64,000 nucleotides of DNA from assembly GCA_028736075.1 (NCBI GenBank), contig CP117875.1, forward strand, positions 2,480,001 to 2,544,000. The letters run 5' to 3'. The position numbers and the translations under genes are program-made. The DNA comes from Chryseobacterium sp. KACC 21268 (GTDB lineage: Bacteria; Bacteroidota; Bacteroidia; Flavobacteriales; Weeksellaceae). Below are positions 26,470-34,972 of this stretch, in pieces; within the stretch, counting starts at the first letter, position 1; every line of letters starts with the position of its first letter. The notes under the pieces were generated by a model, which did no database searches, was not told where the DNA came from, and worked only from the letters and a program-made list of their open reading frames with translations.

Positions 26470-27999
26470 TTGGAAACATATATTGACAGCGGCGAGGTGA
26501 ATGATAATTTAGATAACAACATTTACCTGCAGGCGCTCAACTCAGCAAAATCAGGCATCATCATTACGGATAACAGGCAGCCTGATAATCCGATCATCTA
26601 TTGCAATCAGGCTTTTGAAAATATCACCGGCTACGCACATAATGAAATCATTGGTCACAACTGTCGTTTTTTACAGGCTCAGGATCGTACACAACCTGAA
26701 CGCCAAATCATAAAAGATGCCGTGAAAAATGGAGAAGAATGCAAGTTGGAAATCAGAAATTATAAGAAAAACGGCACGTTGTTCTGGAATGAGCTCACAA
26801 TCTCGCCAGTAAAGGACAAAGCAGGCAATGTGACCCATTTCATAGGTGTACAAAACGACATTACTGACCGCAAAAAATATGAAACAGAACTGCGCGAAGA
26901 AAAAGCATCCGTAGAAAAAAAGATAGAAGAACGCACAAGAGAGCTTAATGAAAATGAAGCGTTTCTTTCCAGTATCATCCAAACCGTTCGAGAAAGCCTT
27001 TTGGTTCTAGATGCAGACTACAGAGTACTCAGCGCAAACACACACTTTTTAAATTCATTCAAAGTAACTCCGGAAGATACTGTTGGAAAGATATTATTCG
27101 AGCTTGGTAACCACCAGTGGGATATTGAAGCTTTGAAAGTATTATTGACGAAAATACTACCGACTAATAATCCCGTAATCGATTTTGAAGTGGAACACGA
27201 CTTTCCATACATAGGGAAAAAAATTATGTTGGTTAATGCCTACAGAGTCGAATTTGAAGGTCAATATAAAGACCGCATTCTTATTGCTATTGAGGACATT
27301 ACAGATAAAAAAGAAATTGACCGCCGCAAGGATGATTTCCTTTCCATCGCCAGTCACGAACTGAAAACTCCGTTGACAACGATAAAAGGTTTTGTCCAGC
27401 TTCTGGAAAGAATGGTTCCTGACAATGCTTCAGACAAATTTGTATCAACACTTGGAAAAGTATCCGTGTATGTGGACAGACTTAATAATCTGATTTCGGA
27501 ACTGTTGGATACTTCGAAGATACAATCCGGAAATATTGAGATTCACAATGAGCCGTTTGATCTCGATAAGCTCCTAAGAGATACCGTTGAAAATCTGGCT
27601 TTAGCAACACCGGAATACACAATCACAATCAGCAGTGATACGAATGCTACAATCCTGGGCGATGAACTTCAGATTTCTCAGGTGATCAATAATCTGATAT
27701 CAAATGCCGTAAAATATTCTCCCAATAACAAGAAGATTGATGTTTATTGCAATCGTGTCGGTACCTTCGTAAAAGTTTCTATTAAAGATTATGGGATGGG
27801 AATCAGCCAGCAGGATCAGTCAAAAATATTTGACAGGTTTTTCCGCGCAAGGGATATACAGAAGAAATTTCCGGGAATGGGCATTGGATTATACATCTGC
27901 CACGAAATCATTGCCAATCACAACGGAACACTATGGGTAGAAAGCGAAATCGGTTCAGGATCTACTTTTAACTTTACTTTACCGATTATGAAAAACTAA
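26470..27999 (+). CDS. LOV-domain (blue-light) sensor histidine kinase
   Basis: In 509 residues the order is LOV, coiled coil, PAS, HisKA and HATPase. The N-terminal PAS (about residues 20-135) carries the flavin-adduct motif GHNCRFLQ with Cys65, plus Asn97, Asn107 and Gln128 (FIGVQND) at the positions LOV domains use to bind FMN. This is strong evidence for photosensing. The phospho-acceptor is His296 (ASHELKTP). The kinase ends with an ATPase domain (GMGIGLYICHEI). The only possible start is TTG at 26470; an in-frame TAG lies at 26449 and no ATG occurs before the domain. Its response regulator follows 3 nt later. Confidence 0.92.
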   Translation: METYIDSGEVNDNLDNNIYLQALNSAKSGIIITDNRQPDNPIIYCNQAFENITGYAHNEIIGHNCRFLQAQDRTQPERQIIKDAVKNGEECKLEIRNYKKNGTLFWNELTISPVKDKAGNVTHFIGVQNDITDRKKYETELREEKASVEKKIEERTRELNENEAFLSSIIQTVRESLLVLDADYRVLSANTHFLNSFKVTPEDTVGKILFELGNHQWDIEALKVLLTKILPTNNPVIDFEVEHDFPYIGKKIMLVNAYRVEFEGQYKDRILIAIEDITDKKEIDRRKDDFLSIASHELKTPLTTIKGFVQLLERMVPDNASDKFVSTLGKVSVYVDRLNNLISELLDTSKIQSGNIEIHNEPFDLDKLLRDTVENLALATPEYTITISSDTNATILGDELQISQVINNLISNAVKYSPNNKKIDVYCNRVGTFVKVSIKDYGMGISQQDQSKIFDRFFRARDIQKKFPGMGIGLYICHEIIANHNGTLWVESEIGSGSTFNFTLPIMKN

Positions 28000-28002
28000 A
28001 CC

Positions 28003-28371
28003 ATGGAAGGAAAAAAAATAATGATCTGTGATGATGACGCCGGCATCCTGGAAGTGTTGGAAATGATGCTCGAAATTGAAGGCTACACAGTTTATACAGA
28101 AAGCAACAGCACCAACTTAATAAAAGAGATCAATAACAATAAGCCGGATCTTTTACTGATGGATCTTTGGATGCCCGTCTTGTCAGGTGATCAACTCCTA
28201 AGAACTATTCGCGGAACGAAGGAACTAGAATCTCTGCCAGTCATAATTCTTTCGGCAAGCGTGGATGGAAATGAAATCGCAAGCAATGCCGGAGCCAACG
28301 GTTTTATTGCAAAACCCTTCGATATGGATGCAGTTTCATTAAAAATACAAAATATGCTGATTGATAACTAA
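28003..28371 (+). CDS. Single-domain response regulator, LOV-kinase partner
   Basis: This 122-residue receiver domain has an acidic pocket CDDD near residue 10, phospho-acceptor Asp54 (LLLMDLWMP), Ser in IILSAS and Lys in FIAKPFDM. There is no DNA-binding domain. Starting 3 nt after the LOV kinase stop, it is almost certainly its cognate partner. The output must go through another protein. Confidence 0.93.
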   Translation: MEGKKIMICDDDAGILEVLEMMLEIEGYTVYTESNSTNLIKEINNNKPDLLLMDLWMPVLSGDQLLRTIRGTKELESLPVIILSASVDGNEIASNAGANGFIAKPFDMDAVSLKIQNMLIDN

Positions 28372-28411
28372 TTACAAGCTATATCTGAAGTAAAATTTAT
28401 TTATTATTAAA

Positions 28412-30781
28412 TTACAAAGGCAATGAAAAAATAAACTCAGAGCCCTTCCCGATTTCACTTTCTACTGCAATGGAACCATTGTGATGATTGATGATTTCCG
28501 AGCATAAATAAAGTCCAATCCCAAATCCGGAGATGAGGTGCATATTTTTACTCTCTACTCTATAATAACGATCGAAAATGTGAGCTGCATCTTTCTTATC
28601 AATTCCCCTGCCCTCATCTTTTACACTCACATAAGCAAATTCTCTATCTGAATAGCAGGAAACTTTTATAGTACTTCCTTTCGGAGAATATTTGACTGCA
28701 TTACTGATGAGGTTATGGATGACCTGCCCTATCTTATTTTTATCAGCATTAACATTGATAGACTCCACAGGATCGAAAATGAGTTGATGACTATCCACTG
28801 TTGATATCGATTCTTCCTCAGCTTCCTTGATTGATGCAGCGAGATCAAAAGATTCCTTGTGAATATGTATTTTTCCAGACTCAAGCCTAGAAATATCTAA
28901 AAATCCGTTGATCATCGTCGTCATCTTGTTGATCTGATGATCTGCCTTACCCAACATTACTGAAACGCTCTTATCCTCTGTATCCGCAAATTTTCGTTGC
29001 ATCAGCTGGATATAAATTTTCATAGAAGTCAGAGGCGTTTTCAACTCATGACTCACCATACCTATAAAATCATTCTTTCGGATTTCGTCTAGTTTTTTTT
29101 CAGTAATCTCGTTGATGACACCTGTGAAATACTCTTTACCATCTTTGTGCTGTACCTCACCTATCGCGCGTACCCATCTAATTTTTTCATCGTGATAGCC
29201 AATGATCTGATATTCCATATCGAATCGGCTGCCCTCAGAAAAAGCACGTTCAACACTTGCAGCCACAGATTCCCGAAAGTCTGGATGTATTTGATTGACC
29301 GCAGCATCATAGGGCATGACTTCGTCTGGATGGAATCCAAAAAATTGTTTAAGTTTTGGTGATGCGGTAAAAGTCCGGCCAACGTCGCTGATTTGAAAAG
29401 TCCCTAATCCTGCAGCATCAATTGCCATCCTTAAGTTTTCTTCTGCTCTTTTGATCTCAGCATCTGCTAAATACTGGTCCGTAATATCCATCACAATACC
29501 GCTGAAAGCAGAAAAATCACCGGAAGGATCTGCTTTTAGATTTCCTATGGCACGCAGCCAGCGGAGACGCTTGTCGTGAAATCCTATCACCGGATAAGTT
29601 ACATCATAATCTCCATTATTATAAATAGCGTTTTCAAGTTTTTCTGAAACGTATGGTCTGTAATCATCCGTAATCTGTGCCAAAGCCTGCTCAATGGAAA
29701 AAGTTTCATCTTCGTGATATCCAAACAATTCCTTGGAACGCGCATCAGTAATGAATTCTCTCGTCGTAGAATGGACAAACCAGGTCCCGAAATTTGCAGC
29801 ATTCACAGCTAACCGGAATGCAATCTGGCCTTCCTCAATCTTTTCGTTAGCTTTTATCAATTCTTCGTTGATTTTAGCGACTTCAGCGAGACTGATCTCA
29901 AGTTCCTGATTGGTATTGGCCAGCTTTTCATTTAATTCCTGCAAAACCTTTGAACTATTTTCCAAATTTTCTTCCCACTTCTTCCTTTCTGTCACATCTC
30001 TGGTAGCACCTGCAATGGCCTCCAGATCACCATTTTCATTGATGACAGGTGTGAAGATATAATCATAAACCCGTCTTCCAAGAACTGCGTGGGGAAAGGA
30101 TACTTCGCCACGGATAGGCAATTTGGTTTCCTTGATCTGATCGATTTCTTTCTCGTGCATTTCTGCATGCCAAGGTTCATAGCCGTTCTCGAGCAGAGTT
30201 TTACCGATAGAATCATCCCAGGTTTTACCCCACATGTTCAGCAATGCCTCATTGGCGTAGGTAAAGCGATAATCCAAGTCAAATACGTAGAGAAGATCAG
30301 GTGTGGATGAAGTAATGGTTTCATATAGTCTTTTTTGTTGGTCAGATTGTACCTTGGCATTCTGAAGAGCTTCCTCAGCTTCTTTTCTTTGGGTAATGTC
30401 TTTCGCTATCCCAAACCATTCTATAATATTGTCATTATCATCCAAAATAGGGATTGCTTTTGAGGAAGTCCAGCCTGGCGTCCCATCCGCACGCAACACA
30501 CGGTGCTCCAGCTCAAAAATTTTCTTCGTACGAATACATTTTTCAATAGTTGAATTTACCAAATCCATATCATCCGGATAAATATTTACAGATCGCCAGT
30601 TTTTTGAGGGTGCCTCCGCATCTTTCAGAAAACCCCTGCCATCCAGCTCACGCATCTCTTCCCAGTCTGGGCTAAGGGAATAAACAACATCAGATGTAGC
30701 TTCAATTAAAGCTTTCATCCGGGCATCAGTCTCTGCAGCTCTTTGGCTTTCGGATGTATATTTATTAGAGAAATTTGACAT
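28412..30781 (-). CDS. Soluble multi-PAS sensor histidine kinase
   Basis: This 789-residue kinase is built from four PAS/PAC units (about residues 20-135, 145-270, 315-435 and 440-560), with a coiled coil after the second. HisKA has phospho-acceptor His near 577 (VSHELKTPLTS), and HATPase_c has NLISNAVKYSP and GFGIGLYLCSEI. No transmembrane helix is present. Units three and four share DEKIRWVRAIG-type signatures and look like an internal duplication. It converges with the LOV kinase-regulator pair, so it may feed the same receivers. Confidence 0.92.
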   Translation of the reverse strand: MSNFSNKYTSESQRAAETDARMKALIEATSDVVYSLSPDWEEMRELDGRGFLKDAEAPSKNWRSVNIYPDDMDLVNSTIEKCIRTKKIFELEHRVLRADGTPGWTSSKAIPILDDNDNIIEWFGIAKDITQRKEAEEALQNAKVQSDQQKRLYETITSSTPDLLYVFDLDYRFTYANEALLNMWGKTWDDSIGKTLLENGYEPWHAEMHEKEIDQIKETKLPIRGEVSFPHAVLGRRVYDYIFTPVINENGDLEAIAGATRDVTERKKWEENLENSSKVLQELNEKLANTNQELEISLAEVAKINEELIKANEKIEEGQIAFRLAVNAANFGTWFVHSTTREFITDARSKELFGYHEDETFSIEQALAQITDDYRPYVSEKLENAIYNNGDYDVTYPVIGFHDKRLRWLRAIGNLKADPSGDFSAFSGIVMDITDQYLADAEIKRAEENLRMAIDAAGLGTFQISDVGRTFTASPKLKQFFGFHPDEVMPYDAAVNQIHPDFRESVAASVERAFSEGSRFDMEYQIIGYHDEKIRWVRAIGEVQHKDGKEYFTGVINEITEKKLDEIRKNDFIGMVSHELKTPLTSMKIYIQLMQRKFADTEDKSVSVMLGKADHQINKMTTMINGFLDISRLESGKIHIHKESFDLAASIKEAEEESISTVDSHQLIFDPVESINVNADKNKIGQVIHNLISNAVKYSPKGSTIKVSCYSDREFAYVSVKDEGRGIDKKDAAHIFDRYYRVESKNMHLISGFGIGLYLCSEIINHHNGSIAVESEIGKGSEFIFSLPL

Positions 30782-31395
30782 ATGATTTTACTTCGTGTTT
30801 TAATTGAGTAAAGGTTATATTTTCAACATTCATAAAAATTTGACCTGCATTCCAAGATTTGAAATGTACTAGGAATAAATTATATCTGATTATACGATCA
30901 TGACATATAAAACTTCAAATTTTCGACGGAAAAGTTACAACAAAGCTTAGAAAGCCAAAAAAAATTTAGAGATTTTAATATATTAAAAGCTTGTGACCAT
31001 ATAAAAAAACATATTTAAAATTCCATATCACTTACTGTAGATGTTTTGATGTAATGTCTTGATAGGATTTTCATCTAATTTTTGTGAGTAAATTCTTAAA
31101 ACATAAGTTAGTAAAACGACTATTATAAATATTTTACGGCATATTGATTTATAATAGAAGTGACTTTCGTAATTGTCTGAAAAACAACATAATCAATAAT
31201 GGTATCAAAAAACAATTTAGAAACTGTCTAAATAATATTATAGAAAGCTTTTAGCAACGCCTTTTCCGGGATTGCGTTACCGAATTTTAAAACATATTAT
31301 CATATAAATACAATACTGATAAAAATAATATTAAATATTTATTAACTCTTGGCACTACACTTGTTAAAGTTATCATAACACTAAAACAAAACGTT
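30782..31395. other. 614-bp gene-free AT-rich region with sigma-54-like promoter
   Basis: No coding frame of note is seen. It separates a minus-strand kinase from a plus-strand secreted protein. It contains a 7-bp inverted repeat ATTTAGA-N5-TCTAAAT (31215-31233) and a sigma-54-like element (31349-31365). The repeat lies roughly 150 bp upstream of the predicted start site, where enhancer-binding proteins typically bind. Confidence 0.5.
31349..31365 (+). promoter_or_regulatory. Sigma-54-like -24/-12 promoter
   Basis: TTGGCAC-N5-TTGTT matches the RpoN consensus TTGGCAC-N5-TTGCW at all but one base. It sits 30 nt before the ATG at 31396, a normal leader length. RpoN is common in Bacteroidota but is not encoded in this window. 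Confidence 0.55.
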
Positions 31396-32253
31396 ATGAA
31401 AAAGATTTTTACCCTAGTTGGACTTTTGTCCTCGTTTGCATTGTCTAATGCACAGATTGTTATCAATGAAATTTATACCGGTGGCGGTATTTTTGGAGCC
31501 TTATTTGCCAACGACTTCATTGAGTTAAAGAATGTTGGATCTTCTGTCGCAACACTCAACGGAGCAACCATTCAGTATGGTCCTCTATCTGGCCAATTTA
31601 CACAGTATCACAATTTACCAAATATCACATTATATCCGGGACAAACCTATCTGATACAACAAGCTTCAGATGGTGAAGGCGGAATCAATCTTTTAAATCC
31701 TAATTTGATTGTGGGTGTGGTTTTAAACTTAGATGGTTCCGGACCAGTAGTGGGTATTGGATTACAAATTGGGCTGACTTCCGGAAAAGTTGCATTAGCT
31801 ACAAATAATACCCGTGTTACTGGCCCAACTGCTTCCAACGTGATTGATTTTGTAGGCTATGGTATTGTAGATCAGTATGAAGGATCTGGAGCTGCACCTT
31901 CTCCTACCGTTTTCAATTCTATTTCCAGAGTCACTGGAGATACAAATGACAATAGAATAGATTTTACAGTTTCAGACCCGAGTCCACAAGCTACAGATGG
32001 TACTTTAGCAGTCGGTGATGTTGGAAGTAGCAAGTCTGTTTTCATTAAAAATACATTAGTAAAAAATAATGAAATCATTTTTGGATCCGATGTGAAAAAC
32101 ATACAGATCTACACAATGTCGGGACAACTTGTAAAAACCACAAATGCAGCAGGAACTACAAAAGTGAATATTGCAGACTTACAAAAAGGTAACTACATTG
32201 TCACTGGAACTGTAAATAGCAAAAAGGTGAGTGAAAGAATTTTAAAAGACTAA
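31396..32253 (+). CDS. T9SS-secreted lamin-tail-domain protein
   Basis: This 285-residue protein has a Sec signal peptide (LVGLLSSFALSNAQ, residues 7-20). A lamin tail (LTD) beta-sandwich covers about residues 20-165: IVINEIYTGGG, DFIELKNVGSS, YPGQTYLIQQ. The C-terminal domain has T9SS type A features (IQIYTMSGQLVK, ADLQKGNYIV and a basic KKVSERILKD end). The LTD probably binds nucleic acid or glycan at the surface. It is monocistronic, with a sigma-54-like promoter and a strong terminator. Confidence 0.88.
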   Translation: MKKIFTLVGLLSSFALSNAQIVINEIYTGGGIFGALFANDFIELKNVGSSVATLNGATIQYGPLSGQFTQYHNLPNITLYPGQTYLIQQASDGEGGINLLNPNLIVGVVLNLDGSGPVVGIGLQIGLTSGKVALATNNTRVTGPTASNVIDFVGYGIVDQYEGSGAAPSPTVFNSISRVTGDTNDNRIDFTVSDPSPQATDGTLAVGDVGSSKSVFIKNTLVKNNEIIFGSDVKNIQIYTMSGQLVKTTNAAGTTKVNIADLQKGNYIVTGTVNSKKVSERILKD

Positions 32254-32273
32254 ATTTTTCCTATCATTTCAAG

Positions 32274-32308
32274 AAAGGAGAGCTATTACGTATAGCTCTC
32301 CTTTTTTT
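32274..32308 (+). terminator. Rho-independent terminator
   Basis: Stem GGAGAGCTAT/ATAGCTCTCC (32277-32286 with 32292-32301), extended by AAA/TTT, encloses a 5-nt loop and is followed by T-rich sequence. The stem could also serve weakly in the opposite direction. Confidence 0.92.
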
Positions 32309-32364
32309 TATCTATTAAAAACAAATTGATTATTAAAAAGATATCAGACGATTCTGAGTTTACT

Positions 32365-33645
32365 CTACTTATCCTGATTTGCATTCACAATCATTCGCAA
32401 AGGCTGGTCTTTGGTAAAGTATGCATTCATCCAATTAAAGAATGTCGTGATCTTATTTCTAAGATTGATCAACGAAAATAAGTGCACGAAAACCCAGATC
32501 AACCACGCAAAAAATCCATTGAAATGTTTGAACGGTCCAGAGGTAAGGTCTGCCACCGCCCTATTTCTACTGATAATTGCCATCGAACCCTTATCATTGT
32601 AAACGAAAGATTTTTGTGCAGTTCCTTTTGCTATTGCATTCAGATTTTTTGAAAGTAAAGTCGCCTGCTGAATGGCGACTTGGGCCAGTTGCGGATGACT
32701 ATCAGGAAACGCCGGGTCCGCGGTCATCAGACTTGTGTCGCCCAATGCATAAATATTTTCTGTTCCTTGCACTTTGTTGTAAGCATCCACCATCAGTCGT
32801 TTTCCTTTGCCATAGCTGGATTCAGGGATTCCCTTGAAAACGAGCGCCGTAACGCCGGCAGTCCAGAGCAGATTTTTTGTTTCAATTTGAGTTCCATCGG
32901 CAATGTAGACCACGTCATCCACATAATCTTTGACGAGTTGTCCCAATTTGATGTTGATTCCCATTTTTTGCAAAGATTGTGTTGCGTACTCTTGAGAAGC
33001 TTTGCTCATCGGAGCGAGAACCGTTGGCAGACCATCAATCAGGTGGATGTCAAATGTAACATTATTCAGCTCGGGGTAATCTTTGAGGAGGATATTTTGT
33101 TTGAGTTCACTCAGCATCCCAGCAATCTCTACTCCTGTAGGACCGCCGCCTGCGACAACAAAAGTTGTAAGTCTTTTTCTTTCTTGAAGGTCGTTTGTTC
33201 TGGATGCTTCCTCCAGCCTATCCAAAACTGTATTTTTCAGATGGATAGCATCGTCGATGGTTTTCATCGGTAAGGCATTTTTTCGGATATTTTCATTTCC
33301 AAAATAATTACTTACCGTTCCAGTGGCGATTATTAATTTCGAATAGGTCAATTCGCCATTATTCAAAATGATTTTATTTTCTTCTGGTTTGATTTCCAAA
33401 AGCTCTCCCATTCTGAACAAAAAATTAGGATGATTCCTAAAGAATTTTCTAAAAGGATAGCTAATGTTCGAAACATCCAAAAATCCCGTGGCTACTTGAT
33501 AGAGCAAGGGTGGAAAGAAGTTGTAATTATTTTTATCAATTAAAATAATATTGGATTGATAGCCAGATTTTAGAAGTTTTTCGGCGATTTCTATTCCGGC
33601 AAAGCCGCCGCCTATGATGATGGTATTTTCTGTATAAGGTTTCAT
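32365..33645 (-). CDS. ndh: Type II NADH dehydrogenase (NDH-2)
   Basis: This 426-residue flavoenzyme oxidises NADH and reduces quinone at the membrane without pumping protons. The FAD Rossmann motif is IIIGGGFAGIEIAEKL near residue 9 and the NADH Rossmann motif is VVAGGGPTGVEIAGML near residue 168. The second FAD motif IYALGD is near residue 297, and YPFRKFF and FPPLLYQVATG are family hallmarks. A hydrophobic C-terminal stretch (GFFAWLIWVFVHLFSLINL) can anchor it. It is monocistronic as far as can be seen. Confidence 0.93.
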   Translation of the reverse strand: MKPYTENTIIIGGGFAGIEIAEKLLKSGYQSNIILIDKNNYNFFPPLLYQVATGFLDVSNISYPFRKFFRNHPNFLFRMGELLEIKPEENKIILNNGELTYSKLIIATGTVSNYFGNENIRKNALPMKTIDDAIHLKNTVLDRLEEASRTNDLQERKRLTTFVVAGGGPTGVEIAGMLSELKQNILLKDYPELNNVTFDIHLIDGLPTVLAPMSKASQEYATQSLQKMGINIKLGQLVKDYVDDVVYIADGTQIETKNLLWTAGVTALVFKGIPESSYGKGKRLMVDAYNKVQGTENIYALGDTSLMTADPAFPDSHPQLAQVAIQQATLLSKNLNAIAKGTAQKSFVYNDKGSMAIISRNRAVADLTSGPFKHFNGFFAWLIWVFVHLFSLINLRNKITTFFNWMNAYFTKDQPLRMIVNANQDK

Positions 33646-33762
33646 ATTAAATGATTAAGGTGTAGAAACAAATTTGCTGTTGCTATGCAAAAATGCAACC
33701 GTTACTTACTCAAATTGATATGATTTTGGACACATTCTAATCGTGCAAATACAATTGATTTT

Positions 33763-34965
33763 CTATGAGGTAAAATCCTTTGAAGCAATCTGGGAATTTG
33801 AAATTTTGTGATAGAAATCTCTCAATCGATTCAGTCCATCAGCTAGATTTGCTTTTGTACAGGCGATATTGATTCTCAAAAATCCTTCGCCCGCTTTGCC
33901 ATACATTGTTCCTGAATTGACCCACAGTTTCTCGTCTTCCAATAAAATTTTAGACAAATCATCAGACGTTTTATTCAATGACTGACAGTCTAACCAGACC
34001 AGATAGGTTCCTTCTAAAGGAAGAACTTTGATTTCAGGAAGATTTTCTTTGATGAATTGTAAAAGATACTGATAATTTTCACTGAGATAAATTTTCAATT
34101 CATCTAACCAATTATTTCCGTTTTGGTAAGCAGCAATCAATGCGGTGGCCGCGATAGGATTTGGGTAACTCGTCTCCTGAATTTCAAAAGTTTTATGGAT
34201 CTTATTTAAAATTTCGACGTTTTGAGAAATGACATACGAAATCGGCAAACCCGCAAGATTAAAGGTTTTACAGGGCGAACCGCAAGTCACAGATTCCAGG
34301 TCGTAATTTTCAGCGACAGAAGCGAAAGGAATATGTTGATGACCTTCATAAACCAGGTCAGCGTGGATTTCGTCTGACACCACCATTACCTGATGTTTAG
34401 CGCAAATTTCCGCTATCTTTTCCAGTTCATTTCTTTTCCAGACTCTGCCCACAGGATTATGTGGATTACACAGTAGCAGAACTTTTGCCTTCGAATCGGA
34501 TGCTTTTAATTCTAAATCATTAAAATCAATTTCGTAAGTTCCGTTGTTGTAAATAAGATTATTTTCGACCACACCAAATTCACAGTTTTCGAAGAAATTA
34601 TAAAAATGATTGTAAACAGGTGGCTGAATAATGATATTTTCATCAGGTTTCACATATGTTCTTAAAATCGCGGAAAGTGTGGGAATCATTCCCGCACCAG
34701 GCAGAATCCATTCTTTTTTGATACTAAACTGATGAATCTCTTTCCACCAATGGATAATGGCGTCGAAAAAATTGGCTGGCACAAGACCGTAACCAAAAAC
34801 ACCTTGAGACACTTTTTCCACAATTACTTCTGTAATTTCCGGTGCAGTTTTAAAGTCCATATCTGCGACCCACATTGGTAAAACGTCGTCCTTTGCCAAA
34901 TCCCACTTTACCGAATCGGTTCTGCGTCTGCTGACGATTTCATCAAAATTATATTTTTCAGTCAT
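33763..34965 (-). CDS. PatB/MalY-type PLP C-S beta-lyase, candidate EgtE substitute
   Basis: This 400-residue aminotransferase-fold enzyme of the cystathionine beta-lyase PatB/MalY group opens with SRRRTDSVKWD and PMWVADMDF. It has Asn170 (NPHNPVGRVW), Asp198 (SDEIHADL) and the PLP Lys233 (GSPCKTFNLAGLP). Such enzymes cleave C-S bonds to give pyruvate, ammonia and a thiol. It starts 7 nt after the EgtU-like transporter gene in the same operon as egtD and egtB, so it could cleave hercynylcysteine sulfoxide to ergothioneine, or instead degrade imported thioethers. The family call is firm; the pathway role is inference. Confidence 0.88.
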   Translation of the reverse strand: MTEKYNFDEIVSRRRTDSVKWDLAKDDVLPMWVADMDFKTAPEITEVIVEKVSQGVFGYGLVPANFFDAIIHWWKEIHQFSIKKEWILPGAGMIPTLSAILRTYVKPDENIIIQPPVYNHFYNFFENCEFGVVENNLIYNNGTYEIDFNDLELKASDSKAKVLLLCNPHNPVGRVWKRNELEKIAEICAKHQVMVVSDEIHADLVYEGHQHIPFASVAENYDLESVTCGSPCKTFNLAGLPISYVISQNVEILNKIHKTFEIQETSYPNPIAATALIAAYQNGNNWLDELKIYLSENYQYLLQFIKENLPEIKVLPLEGTYLVWLDCQSLNKTSDDLSKILLEDEKLWVNSGTMYGKAGEGFLRINIACTKANLADGLNRLRDFYHKISNSQIASKDFTS

Positions 34966-34972
34966 TTAAATT

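Noticed and set aside
30782..31395. Possible small RNA or gene in the 614-bp gap
   Set aside because: No start/stop frame of protein-like quality and no stable hairpin with a T-run was seen; only promoter-like elements can be supported.
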